64,000 nucleotides of DNA, taken from the NCBI RefSeq assembly GCF_017565645.3, contig NZ_CP086136.1, positions 6,865,501 through 6,929,500 on the forward strand, given 5' to 3'. The translations under genes and the position numbers were made by a program. Position 1 is the stretch's first letter; each line of letters begins with the position of its first letter. A model generated the notes under the pieces. The model did no database searches and had not been told where the DNA came from. It worked only from the letters and a program-made list of their open reading frames with translations. The DNA is from Bradyrhizobium barranii subsp. barranii (GTDB lineage Bacteria > Pseudomonadota > Alphaproteobacteria > Rhizobiales > Xanthobacteraceae). Of this stretch, positions 35,969 through 44,930 are shown in pieces.

Positions 35969-36086
35969 CGTCATCCTGAGGTGGCCGCTTCTTTAGCGGC
36001 CCTCGAAGGACGACGGGCGTGCCCAGATGTAGCATCTCCGCCGTGCATCCTTCGAGGCTCGCAAGGGCTCGCACCTCAGGATGACG
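35969..36086. repeat. Palindromic repeat, GTCATCCTGAGG family (complete)
   Basis: cgtcatcctgaggtg (35969-35983) and its reverse complement (36072-36086) enclose gcggccctcgaagga and tccttcgaggctcgc. Related copies lie at 44810-44912 and 47595-47638. Confidence 0.8.
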
Positions 36087-36124
36087 GATCTGGCGCGAGC
36101 TTCGTCTTGGCGCGTGGAGAGAGT

Positions 36125-37039
36125 TCACCCCTCGCCCGCCAGCCGAAACGTCCCTTCCATCATCTGCACGCAGCTGCCGCCGACATGAGCGGACGTGATC
36201 TTGCCATCCTGCTTGCGCACGCGCGTCCGGAGGATGCTTGGCCGTCCCATGTCAAAGCCCTGGCCGACGGTGAGCTTCAACTCGCCATCGCGCGTGGGAT
36301 CGAGATCGGCAAACAGCGCGGCCGCGGCGACCGTCGCGCTGCCGGTGGCGGGATCCTCGACGAGGCCGCTGGCGCCGCGCATGAACATCCGCGCCTGCCG
36401 ATCGCAAGGCGCCTCCGCTGGCGGCACATCGCGCGTGTAGAACCATACCGAGCGGGCGCCGTCCCGCGGCAAGACCTTGCCGTAGGCCGCCGCATCGGGC
36501 CGGGCGCGCTTGAGCGCCTCGCGCGAATGCAGCTCCATCACCAGAAACGCATTTCCGACGCTGACGATCTGCGGCGCGTGGCTGTCGACCTTGATGTCAT
36601 CCGCACCGAGCGAGACGCAGCTTGCAGCTTCAGCGGCAGACAATTGCGACAGCCGCGCCAAAGGCTGGGGCGCGGTGAGCTCGGTTCTGACCACCCGGCC
36701 CTGCTCTCTCACGATCTCGACCGGCACGAGCCCGGCCTTCTCCTCAAACAGCAGGCGCGGCTTCAGCTCTTTTGCCATCGAGGCCAGCACGAAGGCGGTG
36801 CCGACATTGGGATGGCCGGCAAAGGCAATCTCCAGCACCGGCGTGAAGATGCGCACCTCGGCGTCATTGGCCTTGTCGCGCGGCGGCAGCACGAAGGTCG
36901 TCTCGGAATAGTTGAACTCGGTCGCGATCGCCTGCATCTGCTGCGTCGTGAGCCCGCCGGCATCGAGCACCACGGCGAGCTGGTTGCCGCCGAAGGCGCG
37001 GTCGGTGAACACGTCGACGGTGATGTAGCGGTGCTGCAT
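36125..37039 (-). CDS. PhzF-family isomerase/epimerase-like protein
   Basis: 304 residues. N-terminal YITVDVFTDRAFGGNQLAVV and the catalytic Glu in FNYSETTFVLP, then the second half with RMFMRGASGLVEDPATGSAT, the diagnostic PhzF motif. PhzF folds like diaminopimelate epimerase; most members have unknown substrates. ATG 37039 has AGGAAG five bases upstream; a GTG lies two codons earlier. It is the last gene of a GntR-MFS-amidohydrolase series on the minus strand. Confidence 0.9.
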   Translation of the reverse strand: MQHRYITVDVFTDRAFGGNQLAVVLDAGGLTTQQMQAIATEFNYSETTFVLPPRDKANDAEVRIFTPVLEIAFAGHPNVGTAFVLASMAKELKPRLLFEEKAGLVPVEIVREQGRVVRTELTAPQPLARLSQLSAAEAASCVSLGADDIKVDSHAPQIVSVGNAFLVMELHSREALKRARPDAAAYGKVLPRDGARSVWFYTRDVPPAEAPCDRQARMFMRGASGLVEDPATGSATVAAAALFADLDPTRDGELKLTVGQGFDMGRPSILRTRVRKQDGKITSAHVGGSCVQMMEGTFRLAGEG

Positions 37040-37171
37040 CTTCACTTCCTCATGAAAGTCGCGGCCTCAACCGGCCGCATCGCCGGCAGTCTACAGGCCG
37101 GCGATATCGCTCGTCATGCCCCAAAATTCGGAGCATTCGGAGCAATCGCGCGAGGAGATCAGAAGGGAAAC

Positions 37172-38071
37172 TCAGAAGCGAAACGGCTGATGCGGCGATG
37201 CGAGCACCTGCGCGCGCTCGCTGTTATCGACGATCAGCGCATCGAGAAACTGCCGGTTTTTCATGTAAGTCTGCGACGCCTCGAACTGCGTGTGCGGCCA
37301 GTCGCTGCCCCACAGCAGGCGGTCGAGGCCGTAAGCCTTGCGCAGCAGCGGATAGGCCTCCTTCGCAAAACTCTCGCCGCTCGCGCCGTTGCGATACGGC
37401 GCCGAGATCTTGACCCAGACATTTCGCGTCGCGCCGAGCTTCAGCACCGACTGGAAGCCGGGATCGGCGACGCCGAGTTTCGGATCCGGCAACGCATAGT
37501 GATCGAGCACGACGGTGACACCATGGTCGAGCAGCTGCGGCGCCAGCAGTGCGAGGTCGGACGCGTTGCGCTGGAGCTCGACTTGCCAGCCCATCGATTT
37601 CACGTTTCCGAGCAGCGCCTTCCATTCGCCGGCAGCGAGATCGGGTAAGGACTGGCCGACGAGATTGAGGCGGATACCGACGACGCCGGCGCGATCAAGC
37701 GCGCGCAGTTCGTCCGCGGTCACGGAAGGATCGACCACCGCGATACCACGCAGGCGTCCGCCGGAAGTCTTCAGGCTCTCGACCAGATAGGAATTGTCGG
37801 TGCCGAGAAAGCTCGGCTGCACCAGCACGCCATTGCTCATGCCATTGCGGTCGAGCTGCTCCAGATAGAGCGCCAGCGGCGCATCGTAATCGGGGGCATA
37901 GCGCCGGCCGGGCGCGAGCTTGAGGCCGCGGTGGAAGACATGGGCATGGGTATCGATTGTCGGCAAGCTCGTCTCACTCTTCGCTCGGCTCGCGACGGCC
38001 GTGGCCGACACGAGGGATACAAGGCCTGTGCCGAATTGGCGGCGCGTCAGGCCACGCTCGCGGGATATCAT
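37172..38071 (-). CDS. Tat-exported amidohydrolase (LigI/2-pyrone-dicarboxylate hydrolase-like)
   Basis: 299 residues. The N-terminus carries a twin-arginine signal (LTRRQFGTGLVSLVSATAVA). The TIM-barrel starts with the metal motif DTHAHVF (His42, His44) and ends with LLWGSDWPHTQ, whose Asp is the catalytic general base in the amidohydrolase_2 group. Overall pattern resembles 2-pyrone-4,6-dicarboxylate lactonases and related lactone hydrolases, although export is unusual for these. It is 22 bp downstream of an MFS gene. Confidence 0.82.
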   Translation of the reverse strand: MISRERGLTRRQFGTGLVSLVSATAVASRAKSETSLPTIDTHAHVFHRGLKLAPGRRYAPDYDAPLALYLEQLDRNGMSNGVLVQPSFLGTDNSYLVESLKTSGGRLRGIAVVDPSVTADELRALDRAGVVGIRLNLVGQSLPDLAAGEWKALLGNVKSMGWQVELQRNASDLALLAPQLLDHGVTVVLDHYALPDPKLGVADPGFQSVLKLGATRNVWVKISAPYRNGASGESFAKEAYPLLRKAYGLDRLLWGSDWPHTQFEASQTYMKNRQFLDALIVDNSERAQVLASPHQPFRF

Positions 38072-38093
38072 GGTGACTGCTCCCCATCCGGCG

Positions 38094-39335
38094 TCAGGCG
38101 CGCGTCGCCGCGGCTTGTTCGAAAACCTTGCCGCGGGTTTCGGGCAGCAGCACCACCGCGATCAGCACCAGCGAATAGGCGAAGGCCGCATCGATGCCGA
38201 TCGCCGGTCCGAGCCCGATATGGTCGCTGAGATAGCCCACGAGGAAGGGGAACGCGGCGGAGACGATGCGGCCGAAATTGTAGCAGAAGCCGACACCGGT
38301 GCCGCGCACGCCGGCCGGATAGAGCTCGCTGAACAGCGCCGCCATGCTGGCGGGAATGCCGGCCGAGAAGAAGCCGAGCGGAAAGCCGAGCACCAGCATC
38401 TCGCCGTTGGTCAGCGGCGCGAAGATGTAGATCAGCACGGTGACGATGCAGGCGCTGGCGAAGAAGGTGACATTGGCCCTCCGGCCGATGCGGTCGCTGA
38501 TGATGCCGCTCGCGATGCAGCCGCAGAAGAAGGCAACGATGATGACTGCGAGATAGCCGCTGGAGCCCAGCACCGACAGATGCCGCACTTCGCGCAAGTA
38601 TGTCGGCAGGAACGTGGTCAGGGCCGCGTAACCGCCGTGGGCGCCGATGCCAAACAGGCCTCCGATCAGCGTCGAGCGCAGCACGTCACGATGGAAGATG
38701 CCCGAGAGCGTGGCGAAGAATGGCGTCTTGTCGGCTGCGACCGCGCGCGGCGGCTCCTTCAAGCCGCGGCGGATGAAAATGATGAGGAGCGCGGGCAACA
38801 GCCCCAGCGCAAACAGCAGCCGCCAGGCGATGTCGGCGGGTGCATAAGTGAACACGAGGGCCGAGAGCAGCACGGCTGCGCCCCACCCCACGGCCCAGGC
38901 GCTCTGCACCGAGCCCAGCGCCTTGCCGCGATGCTCGGGGCGGATGATCTCGGCCATCAGCACCGCGCCGCAAGCCCATTCGGCGCCGAAACCGAGGCCC
39001 TGGATCGCCTTCAGGATCAGGAGCTGGGTGAAGGTCATCGCGAACGCGCAGGCGAAGGTCGCGAGCGCAAAGGTCGCAACGGTAATCTGAAGTGCCTTGA
39101 CGCGACCAAAACGGTCGCCGAGTGCGCCGCCGAGCCAGCCGCCGAACGCGCCGAAGAACAGCGTGACCGAGCCAAGCAGGCCAGCGTCCGCCTTGCTGAT
39201 GCCGAACGCCGCGATCAGCGCGGGGATGGCGAGGCCGAACATCTGCACGTCGAGCGCATCCAGCGCCCAGCCGCCAAAGCTTGCCCAAAACGTCCGCTTC
39301 TCAAGCGGCGAGCATTCGCTGTACCAGTTCGACAT
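38094..39335 (-). CDS. MFS transporter, aromatic-acid/sialate type
   Basis: 413 residues, twelve predicted helices, motif A as GGALGDRFGRVKALQ between helices 2 and 3 and a repeat of it as DRIGRRANVTF in the second half. Asp in helix 1 (WALDALDVQMFG) is a mark of the aromatic acid:proton symporter/NanT group. It likely imports an organic acid processed by the downstream hydrolase. The GntR regulator lies upstream. Confidence 0.87.
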   Translation of the reverse strand: MSNWYSECSPLEKRTFWASFGGWALDALDVQMFGLAIPALIAAFGISKADAGLLGSVTLFFGAFGGWLGGALGDRFGRVKALQITVATFALATFACAFAMTFTQLLILKAIQGLGFGAEWACGAVLMAEIIRPEHRGKALGSVQSAWAVGWGAAVLLSALVFTYAPADIAWRLLFALGLLPALLIIFIRRGLKEPPRAVAADKTPFFATLSGIFHRDVLRSTLIGGLFGIGAHGGYAALTTFLPTYLREVRHLSVLGSSGYLAVIIVAFFCGCIASGIISDRIGRRANVTFFASACIVTVLIYIFAPLTNGEMLVLGFPLGFFSAGIPASMAALFSELYPAGVRGTGVGFCYNFGRIVSAAFPFLVGYLSDHIGLGPAIGIDAAFAYSLVLIAVVLLPETRGKVFEQAAATRA

Positions 39336-39389
39336 TGTTTCCCCCTGAATTCTTTGTTGTTTGATGTTTGGTGCTGGAAGCCGCCGCTC

Positions 39390-40121
39390 TCAGCGGATCT
39401 CGGCGTGGTAGCGGAACCGGTCGGCCGGCCCCCGCGACCTGCGCCATTCGATCGGCCGCCGCTCCAGATCGAGCGCGAGGCGCTCGATCACGATCAATGG
39501 TGCGTGCGCTTCGAGGCGCAGCAGGCGCGCCTGCATGTCGTTGGCGGTTTCGACCGTCAGAATTTCCTCGGCCGACACCACCACCTCCCCGCAGCGCTCC
39601 TCGTAGAGCGGATAAAGCAGGTCGCCGAATTCGGCGGTGTCGATCTCCAGGATCGGCGCGAAGCGCGATTGCTGGAGCCAGATTTCTTCGGCGAGCAGCG
39701 GCACATCATCGATCAGGCGCAGACGCGACAGGCTGATCACGGGCTCGCCGACAGGGATGCGCAGCGCCGACGCAACCGCCGAATTCGCCAAAACGCTCTT
39801 GCGCCGGATGATGCGGCTCTTCGGCACGCGCCGCTCGCCGCTCTCGGACTGGAATCGGAAGAAGCGGAATAGCGAGGAGTTGAAGCGCGCCCGGCGCACG
39901 AAGGTGCCGCGGCCCTGCTGGCGCTCCAGCACGGTATCGGCAACGAGCTGATCGATCGCTTTGCGCACGGTGCCGATGGCGACGCCGTAATGCGCCGCGA
40001 GCTCGGCCTCCGACGGGATCGGCTCGCCCGGCCGCCATTCATTGCGGTTGATCCGCGCGGCGAGGTCGTCGCGCAGGCGCTGGTAGCGTGGCAGGCGGTC
40101 GTCGTGCGGAGCTGCATTCAT
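39390..40121 (-). CDS. GntR-family regulator with UTRA domain (HutC subfamily)
   Basis: About 243 residues: winged HTH with PSEAELAAHYGVAIGTVRKA and VLERQQGRGTFVRR, then a UTRA ligand-binding domain (VISLSRLRLIDDVPLLAEEI). It should repress its own operon until the imported or derived acid binds. ATG 40121 is preferred over 40157 because TCAT/ATGA dyads between them (near 40122-40150) look like operator sequence. Confidence 0.88.
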   Translation of the reverse strand: MNAAPHDDRLPRYQRLRDDLAARINRNEWRPGEPIPSEAELAAHYGVAIGTVRKAIDQLVADTVLERQQGRGTFVRRARFNSSLFRFFRFQSESGERRVPKSRIIRRKSVLANSAVASALRIPVGEPVISLSRLRLIDDVPLLAEEIWLQQSRFAPILEIDTAEFGDLLYPLYEERCGEVVVSAEEILTVETANDMQARLLRLEAHAPLIVIERLALDLERRPIEWRRSRGPADRFRYHAEIR

Positions 40122-40202
40122 ATAATCATGTAGATGACTAGATGAGATAGGAGTCAAGAACTACCAAGGTACCGCAATCGAGAACCGCCCCCCGGGGGGA
40201 CG

Positions 40203-40239
40203 CGAGGTCGGGCCGGCGGACGTTGCCAACCCGACCTCG
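40203..40239 (-). terminator. Inverted repeat downstream of a small secreted-protein gene
   Basis: cgaggtcggg (40203-40212) and its complement cccgacctcg (40230-40239) form a 10-bp stem with a 17-base loop just past the stop codon. No T run follows on the minus strand, so terminator function is uncertain. Confidence 0.4.
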
Positions 40240-40257
40240 CCTTGCGCGTTAGTTCGC

Positions 40258-40446
40258 TCACTTCGGCGTGCAGGGCGGCTGCTTGTAGGGCGCTGAGGCA
40301 AACGCGCCCTGTGCTGGAGCCCTCACGCAATCCGCAGCCGCCTGAGGCGGGGCACGCCGCGGGGCGACGTCGCGAGCGGCTGCGGCCTGGGTTTGATAGA
40401 CGGCGGCGGCGATCAGGGCGGCCGAGACAAGGGTCAATCGGGTCAT
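40258..40446 (-). CDS. Small secreted hypothetical protein
   Basis: 62 residues: signal peptide MTRLTLVSAALIAAAVYQTQ with AAA-A cleavage, then a short Pro/Ala-rich tail with two Cys (ADCVRAPAQG, QPPCTPK). No family recognised. ggagag precedes the ATG at 40446. Expected in the periplasm. Confidence 0.55.
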   Translation of the reverse strand: MTRLTLVSAALIAAAVYQTQAAAARDVAPRRAPPQAAADCVRAPAQGAFASAPYKQPPCTPK

Positions 40447-40557
40447 GGGTTCTCTCCGCGTGGCAAACGGAAGCCGAGAGGTTTCGGCGTCCTGACAATA
40501 TGAGCGGAAATCGCCGTGAGATATTTCATCACGCGCCTTCAACGAAACGCGAGCCCC

Positions 40558-41865
40558 TCACCCCAGTTGAAACACCGCCACCTTGTGCTCGTAGCCGCGA
40601 ACCGCGACCTCGCCGAGCGCGACGGCGTCCTCACCGTCGTCGCCGAGCGCCTCGCGGACGGACGCGGAGATCAGCAGGTGCGAGCCGAACTCCTTGTTGA
40701 GTGCCTCCAGCCGCGAGGCGAAGTTCACGGTGTCGCCGATCACCGTGTACTCCTTGCGCCGGGGCGAGCCGATATTGCCGGCAACGACCTCGCCAAAATG
40801 GATGCCGATGCCGATCCGCAGCGGCCAGCTCGTTTGCGCGTTGATGCGGTCCATCGCGGCCAGCATCTCGCGGCCCGCGGCAACCGCGCGGTGCGCGGCG
40901 TCGGAAGCCTCCAGCGGCGCGCCGAACAGGGCGAGGAAGCCATCGCCCAAAAACTTGTTCACGATGCCGCCCTGACGATCGAGGATGTCGACCAGCACGG
41001 CGAACGCACCGTCGAGCCGGTCAACCACCTCCTGCGGGGTGCGCAACCGCGCGCTGGCGGTGAAGCCGCGGAAATCGACGAACATCACCGCGACGCGGCG
41101 AAGGTCGCCGCCCGCGCTGGGCCCCGCCGCCATCAGCCGTTCCACCACCTGCGGCGAGACATGCTGGCCGAACAGGTTGGTGACGCGATCACGCGCGGTG
41201 GCGGCCGCGATGCTCGCGGCAAATTGCCGCCGCAGCCGCGCGCCGACGGAGCCGGCGAGCACGCCGCAGATCAGGATGATGGTGCTGCGCACAGCGTGAA
41301 AGTAGATCAGCGGTTCGCCAGCCTCGCTGGCCGAATTGTAGTACAGCGCGACGGCCAGGAGTTCGGCTGCGGCCACAAATCCCGTGAAGGTGGACAGCCA
41401 GAAATCGAGCCGCAGCGTCGAAAGAATGATGAAGATGAAATAGGCCAGTGGCAGCACGAAACCGAGCGCGGGCCCAGCGCCCATGCTGCGAATCTGCAGA
41501 ATCAGGATGATCGTCGGCAGCGACGTTTCGATGAGAGCGCCGATATAGCGCCTGATCACCGGCAGGTCGCGATCGAGCTTGAGGTTTCGCCTGATCTGGC
41601 TGTGGACCCAGACCTCGAAGAGGATGAAGCCCCCCAAGAGCATGTATTCGCGGACCAAGCCCTCCGTCCCGCGCCAGACCCGGTTCACGATGGCAGGGTC
41701 GATCAGGTAGGTTGCGGTGAGGAACAGGATCATGACGCAGCCCGTCGTGATCAGCGCCCTCACCCGCAACAGCTCGGTCCGCAGCACCTCCCGCGTCAGC
41801 TCGCGCTCGAACTCGTCCGACATCACGGCATGCTGCCGGGTCTTCCTGCTGGCAAACCTGACCAT
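40558..41865 (-). CDS. Class III adenylate/guanylate cyclase with N-terminal membrane sensor
   Basis: 435 residues. About six membrane helices in residues 30-210 (TGCVMILFLTATYLI, then LGGFILFEVWVHSQ) are followed by a class III cyclase domain: VMFVDFRGFTASARL with the first metal Asp, KFLGDGFLALFGAP with the second, and YTVIGDTVNFASRLEAL. It should make cAMP from ATP at the membrane. The start at 41865 has ggggaga five bases upstream. It stands alone and is the second class III cyclase in the window. Confidence 0.9.
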   Translation of the reverse strand: MVRFASRKTRQHAVMSDEFERELTREVLRTELLRVRALITTGCVMILFLTATYLIDPAIVNRVWRGTEGLVREYMLLGGFILFEVWVHSQIRRNLKLDRDLPVIRRYIGALIETSLPTIILILQIRSMGAGPALGFVLPLAYFIFIILSTLRLDFWLSTFTGFVAAAELLAVALYYNSASEAGEPLIYFHAVRSTIILICGVLAGSVGARLRRQFAASIAAATARDRVTNLFGQHVSPQVVERLMAAGPSAGGDLRRVAVMFVDFRGFTASARLRTPQEVVDRLDGAFAVLVDILDRQGGIVNKFLGDGFLALFGAPLEASDAAHRAVAAGREMLAAMDRINAQTSWPLRIGIGIHFGEVVAGNIGSPRRKEYTVIGDTVNFASRLEALNKEFGSHLLISASVREALGDDGEDAVALGEVAVRGYEHKVAVFQLG

Positions 41866-41894
41866 TTCTCCCCTCGATTCAGGGGCATTGTGCC

Positions 41895-43058
41895 TCAATC
41901 CAGCGTGCGGCGGAAGCGCGTCACCGCGATGGTCATGGCGACCAGCATCAGGATCGCCAGCGCCAGCGCATCGAAGCGCAAATTCTGCATGGTCGCGCCC
42001 TTCAGCATGATGGCGCGGACGATCCGCAAGTAGTGGGTCAGCGGCAGGCATTCACCGAGATATTGCGCCCAGACCGGCATGCCGGCGAATGGGAACATGA
42101 ATCCGGAGAGCAGAATGCTCGGCAGGAAGAACATCATGGCCATCTGCATGGCCTGGAGCTGGTTCTGCACCACCGTCGAGATGGTGTAGCCAATCGACAG
42201 ATTTGTCGCGATGAACAAGGTCGACAGCAGCGCGAGCAGGAACAGATTGCCGAGCAAGGGCACGCCGAACAAGCCGACACCGATGCCGATGATGAGGAAG
42301 GCCTGAAGGAAGCCAACCAGCACATAAGGAACGATCTTGCCGAACATCACCTCGACCGGCTTGATCGGCATCGACAGCAGGCTCTCCATGGTGCCCCGCT
42401 CGACCTCGCGGGTGACCGAGAGCGCGGTGAAGATCAGCATGGTCATGGTGAGAATGGTGCCGACGAGGCCCGGCACGATATTGAGGCTGGACGACGCGGC
42501 CGGATTGTAGCGCGCATGCGCGCGGATCTCGAACGGCATCTCGGGCGGATTGCCGATATAGAGATCGTGCGCAAGCGCGGTCTGCACGACCATGCCGAGC
42601 GAGCCGAGCGCGGCGCTGGCCGCAACGGGATCGGTGGCGTCGGCCGCAACCAGCAGCGCCGGCCGGTCGCCGCGCCGGACCGCCCGCTCGAAGCCGCGCG
42701 GAATCTCGACGCCGAACAGCACCTTGCCCGATTTCAGCAGGTTGTCGAAATCGTCGACATCGTGCACCTCGTAGATGAAGCGGAAATAGGCGGTGTTCTC
42801 CAGCGCCTTCAACACCGAGCGGGCAAGATCCGAATCCTCCTGGAGCAGCACCGCGCTCGGCAGATTGTGCGGCGTGGTGTTGATGGCATAGCCGAACAGC
42901 AGAAGCTGCATCACCGGCAGCATCACGATCATCGCGAACGAGACGCGGTCGCGCTTGAGCTGGATGAACTCCTTGACCAGCATCGCATAGGAGCGCTTCC
43001 AGAAGCCGAAGCGCTCGCGGATCTCGTGCGCGGGTGCGGGATGATCGGCGGCGCTCAT
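41895..43058 (-). CDS. ABC-2 type exporter permease
   Basis: 387 residues: one N-terminal helix (SFAMIVMLPVMQLLLFGYAI), a large external domain (about 55-195), then five helices with LSVTREVERGTMESLLSMPI, the ABC-2 coupling region. Similar to YhhJ/YbhR-type permeases. It overlaps the ATPase gene by four bases and is the last gene of the TetR-HlyD-ATPase-permease operon. Confidence 0.92.
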   Translation of the reverse strand: MSAADHPAPAHEIRERFGFWKRSYAMLVKEFIQLKRDRVSFAMIVMLPVMQLLLFGYAINTTPHNLPSAVLLQEDSDLARSVLKALENTAYFRFIYEVHDVDDFDNLLKSGKVLFGVEIPRGFERAVRRGDRPALLVAADATDPVAASAALGSLGMVVQTALAHDLYIGNPPEMPFEIRAHARYNPAASSSLNIVPGLVGTILTMTMLIFTALSVTREVERGTMESLLSMPIKPVEVMFGKIVPYVLVGFLQAFLIIGIGVGLFGVPLLGNLFLLALLSTLFIATNLSIGYTISTVVQNQLQAMQMAMMFFLPSILLSGFMFPFAGMPVWAQYLGECLPLTHYLRIVRAIMLKGATMQNLRFDALALAILMLVAMTIAVTRFRRTLD

Positions 43059-43987
43059 TGGAAATTGTCCTTGGAACGGCTCATCAATTCGATGAACACG
43101 TCTTCGAGCGAGGGCGATGATTTGTGCCAGTGCAGGCCGCCCTTCTCGCGCCATGGCGCGATGCTGGCCTCGAGTGCGGCGACGTCGCGCCCGGAAACGT
43201 GCAGCGAAGTGCCGAACGGCGCCACCATATCTACACCGGGCTTGCCGGTGAGCGCGGCCGTCAGCCCGTTGAGCTCCTCGCCCGTCACGGTGTAGGTCGT
43301 CAGGGCGGACTTCGCGATCACCTCCTCGACCGTGCCGTGCGCCAGGAGATGGCCGTAGGCGATGTAGGCGATCTCGTGGCAGCGCTCGGCCTCGTCCATG
43401 TAGTGGGTCGAGACCAGGACGGTGAGGCCGTCGGCCGCGAGCGCATGGATCTCGTTCCAGAAGTCGCGACGCGCCTTGGGATCGACGCCGGCGGTCGGCT
43501 CGTCCAGCAGCAGCAGTTTCGGACTGGGCAGCGTGCAGGCCCCGAGCGCGAGCCGCTGCTTCCAGCCGCCGGAGAGCTCGCCCGCGAGCTGCTCCTCGCG
43601 CCCCGACAGCCCGAGCCGCTTGATCATGTCGCGCGCGGCGCCGCGTGCATCGGCGAGGCCATAGAGCCGCGCGACGAATTCGAGGTTCTCGCGCACCGAG
43701 AGGTCCTGGTACAGGCTGAAGCGCTGGGTCATGTAGCCCACCTGGCGCTTGATCTTTTCGGCATCGCGCCGGATGTCGTAGCCGAGGCAGGTACCCTCGC
43801 CGCTGTCGGGCGTGAGCAGGCCGCAGAGGATGCGGATGGTGGTGGTCTTGCCCGAGCCGTTCGGCCCGAGGAAGCCGTAGATCGAGCCGCGCTTCACCTG
43901 CATCGACAGATCGTGCACGACCTCGCGGCCGCCAAACGACTTGGTCAGGCCCTTGACGTCGATCGCGATGCCGTTGCCGCCGCTCAT
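43055..43987 (-). CDS. ABC-2 type exporter ATPase
   Basis: 310 residues: Walker A FLGPNGSGKTTTIRILCG, Q-loop GYMTQRFSLYQDLSV, signature ELSGGWKQRLALGACTL, Walker B LLLLDEPTAGVDP, H-loop STHYMDEAERC, then a C-terminal regulatory domain. It drives the adjoining permease. It overlaps both neighbours by four bases. Confidence 0.94.
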   Translation of the reverse strand: MSGGNGIAIDVKGLTKSFGGREVVHDLSMQVKRGSIYGFLGPNGSGKTTTIRILCGLLTPDSGEGTCLGYDIRRDAEKIKRQVGYMTQRFSLYQDLSVRENLEFVARLYGLADARGAARDMIKRLGLSGREEQLAGELSGGWKQRLALGACTLPSPKLLLLDEPTAGVDPKARRDFWNEIHALAADGLTVLVSTHYMDEAERCHEIAYIAYGHLLAHGTVEEVIAKSALTTYTVTGEELNGLTAALTGKPGVDMVAPFGTSLHVSGRDVAALEASIAPWREKGGLHWHKSSPSLEDVFIELMSRSKDNFQ

Positions 43988-44766
43988 CGCTTGTCCGCCA
44001 CCGGCGTTTTTGGATGGAGATAGACGTCGATAGGCTGTCCGACCCGCAGGGCATCGGGCCGCGAGGGGCGCGCCTGGATCAAATAGACCAGCTTGTTGCG
44101 CTCATCGAGGCTGTAGATGACAGGCGGAGTGTATTCGGCCGAGGTCGCGATGAAATAGATCTTTGCGATGAGATCCGCCGCGCAATTGTCGCAAGAGATG
44201 CGCACCGTGTCGCCGATCGCAAGCTTCGGCAACTCGGTCTCCGGAACGAAGAAGCGCAGCTTCATGTTGCCGGGCGGCATGATCGAGAGCACCGGCCGCT
44301 GCGCCGCCACCATCTCGCCCTCGCGGAAATAGATCTGCTGGATGGTGCCAGCAACGGGCGCAAAGCCCCTGCGCCGCGCCATTCGCGTCTCCGACGTCGC
44401 GACCCGCGCTTCGGCGACACGCAAGGACGACACGGCGGAATCGAGATTGGCCTGCGTACCGGAGCCAGTCTTGTTCAGCGAGGCCGCGCGATCATAGGTC
44501 TGCTGCGCATTGGCCAGTGTCGCCTTGTTCTGGTTGAGGTCGGCAAGCTGGAGATCGTCGTCGACGGAATAGAGGGCATCGCCGACCTTCACCTCATCGC
44601 CCTCGCGGACATTGAGCTTCGTCACGCGGCCCGCTTCGTCCGGGCTGACGAAGATCATGTCGGCCTCGACCCAACCCTGAAATCCGGGGTCGCGCTTGTC
44701 CTTGCAACCGGCAAGGCCGGTTGCAAGCACCAGAACCGCGATCGAACAAAGCCGCGACAGACGCAC
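43984..44766 (-). CDS. HlyD-family membrane fusion lipoprotein
   Basis: About 260 residues from a GTG at 44766. The lipobox LATGLAGC predicts a lipoprotein. Biotinyl-lipoyl-like half (DEAGRVTKLNVREGDEVKVG), an alpha-hairpin (residues about 75-125), then beta-barrel sequence (MKLRFFVPETELPKLAIGDT). It links the inner-membrane exporter to an outer-membrane channel. An ATG at 44871 is in frame but lies inside a palindromic repeat, so the shorter start is preferred. Confidence 0.82.
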   Translation of the reverse strand: MRLSRLCSIAVLVLATGLAGCKDKRDPGFQGWVEADMIFVSPDEAGRVTKLNVREGDEVKVGDALYSVDDDLQLADLNQNKATLANAQQTYDRAASLNKTGSGTQANLDSAVSSLRVAEARVATSETRMARRRGFAPVAGTIQQIYFREGEMVAAQRPVLSIMPPGNMKLRFFVPETELPKLAIGDTVRISCDNCAADLIAKIYFIATSAEYTPPVIYSLDERNKLVYLIQARPSRPDALRVGQPIDVYLHPKTPVADKR

Positions 44767-44809
44767 CGAAAACAGGGTCGTTTGCCGCGGCAGATGCTGC
44801 TGTCGACCC

Positions 44810-44912
44810 CTCACCCTGAGGAGCCGCGAAGCGGCGTCTCGAAGGGCGAGGAGCCACAGCGGAGCCTGCATCCTTCGAGACGCGCGTTCCGCGCTCCTCA
44901 GGATGAGGTGAG
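44810..44912. repeat. Palindromic repeat, GTCATCCTGAGG family (variant)
   Basis: cctcaccctgaggagc and gctcctcaggatgaggtgag form the ends, with inner gtctcgaaggg and catccttcgagac arms. It sits between the TetR gene and the HlyD gene, so it would be transcribed within the operon. Confidence 0.75.
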
Positions 44913-44930
44913 AGATGCTTCATGACGACC

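Noticed and set aside
40122..40157. N-terminal extension of the GntR regulator to 40157
   Set aside because: The extra codons coincide with repeated TCAT/ATGA dyads that look like an operator, and the family normally begins near the shorter start.
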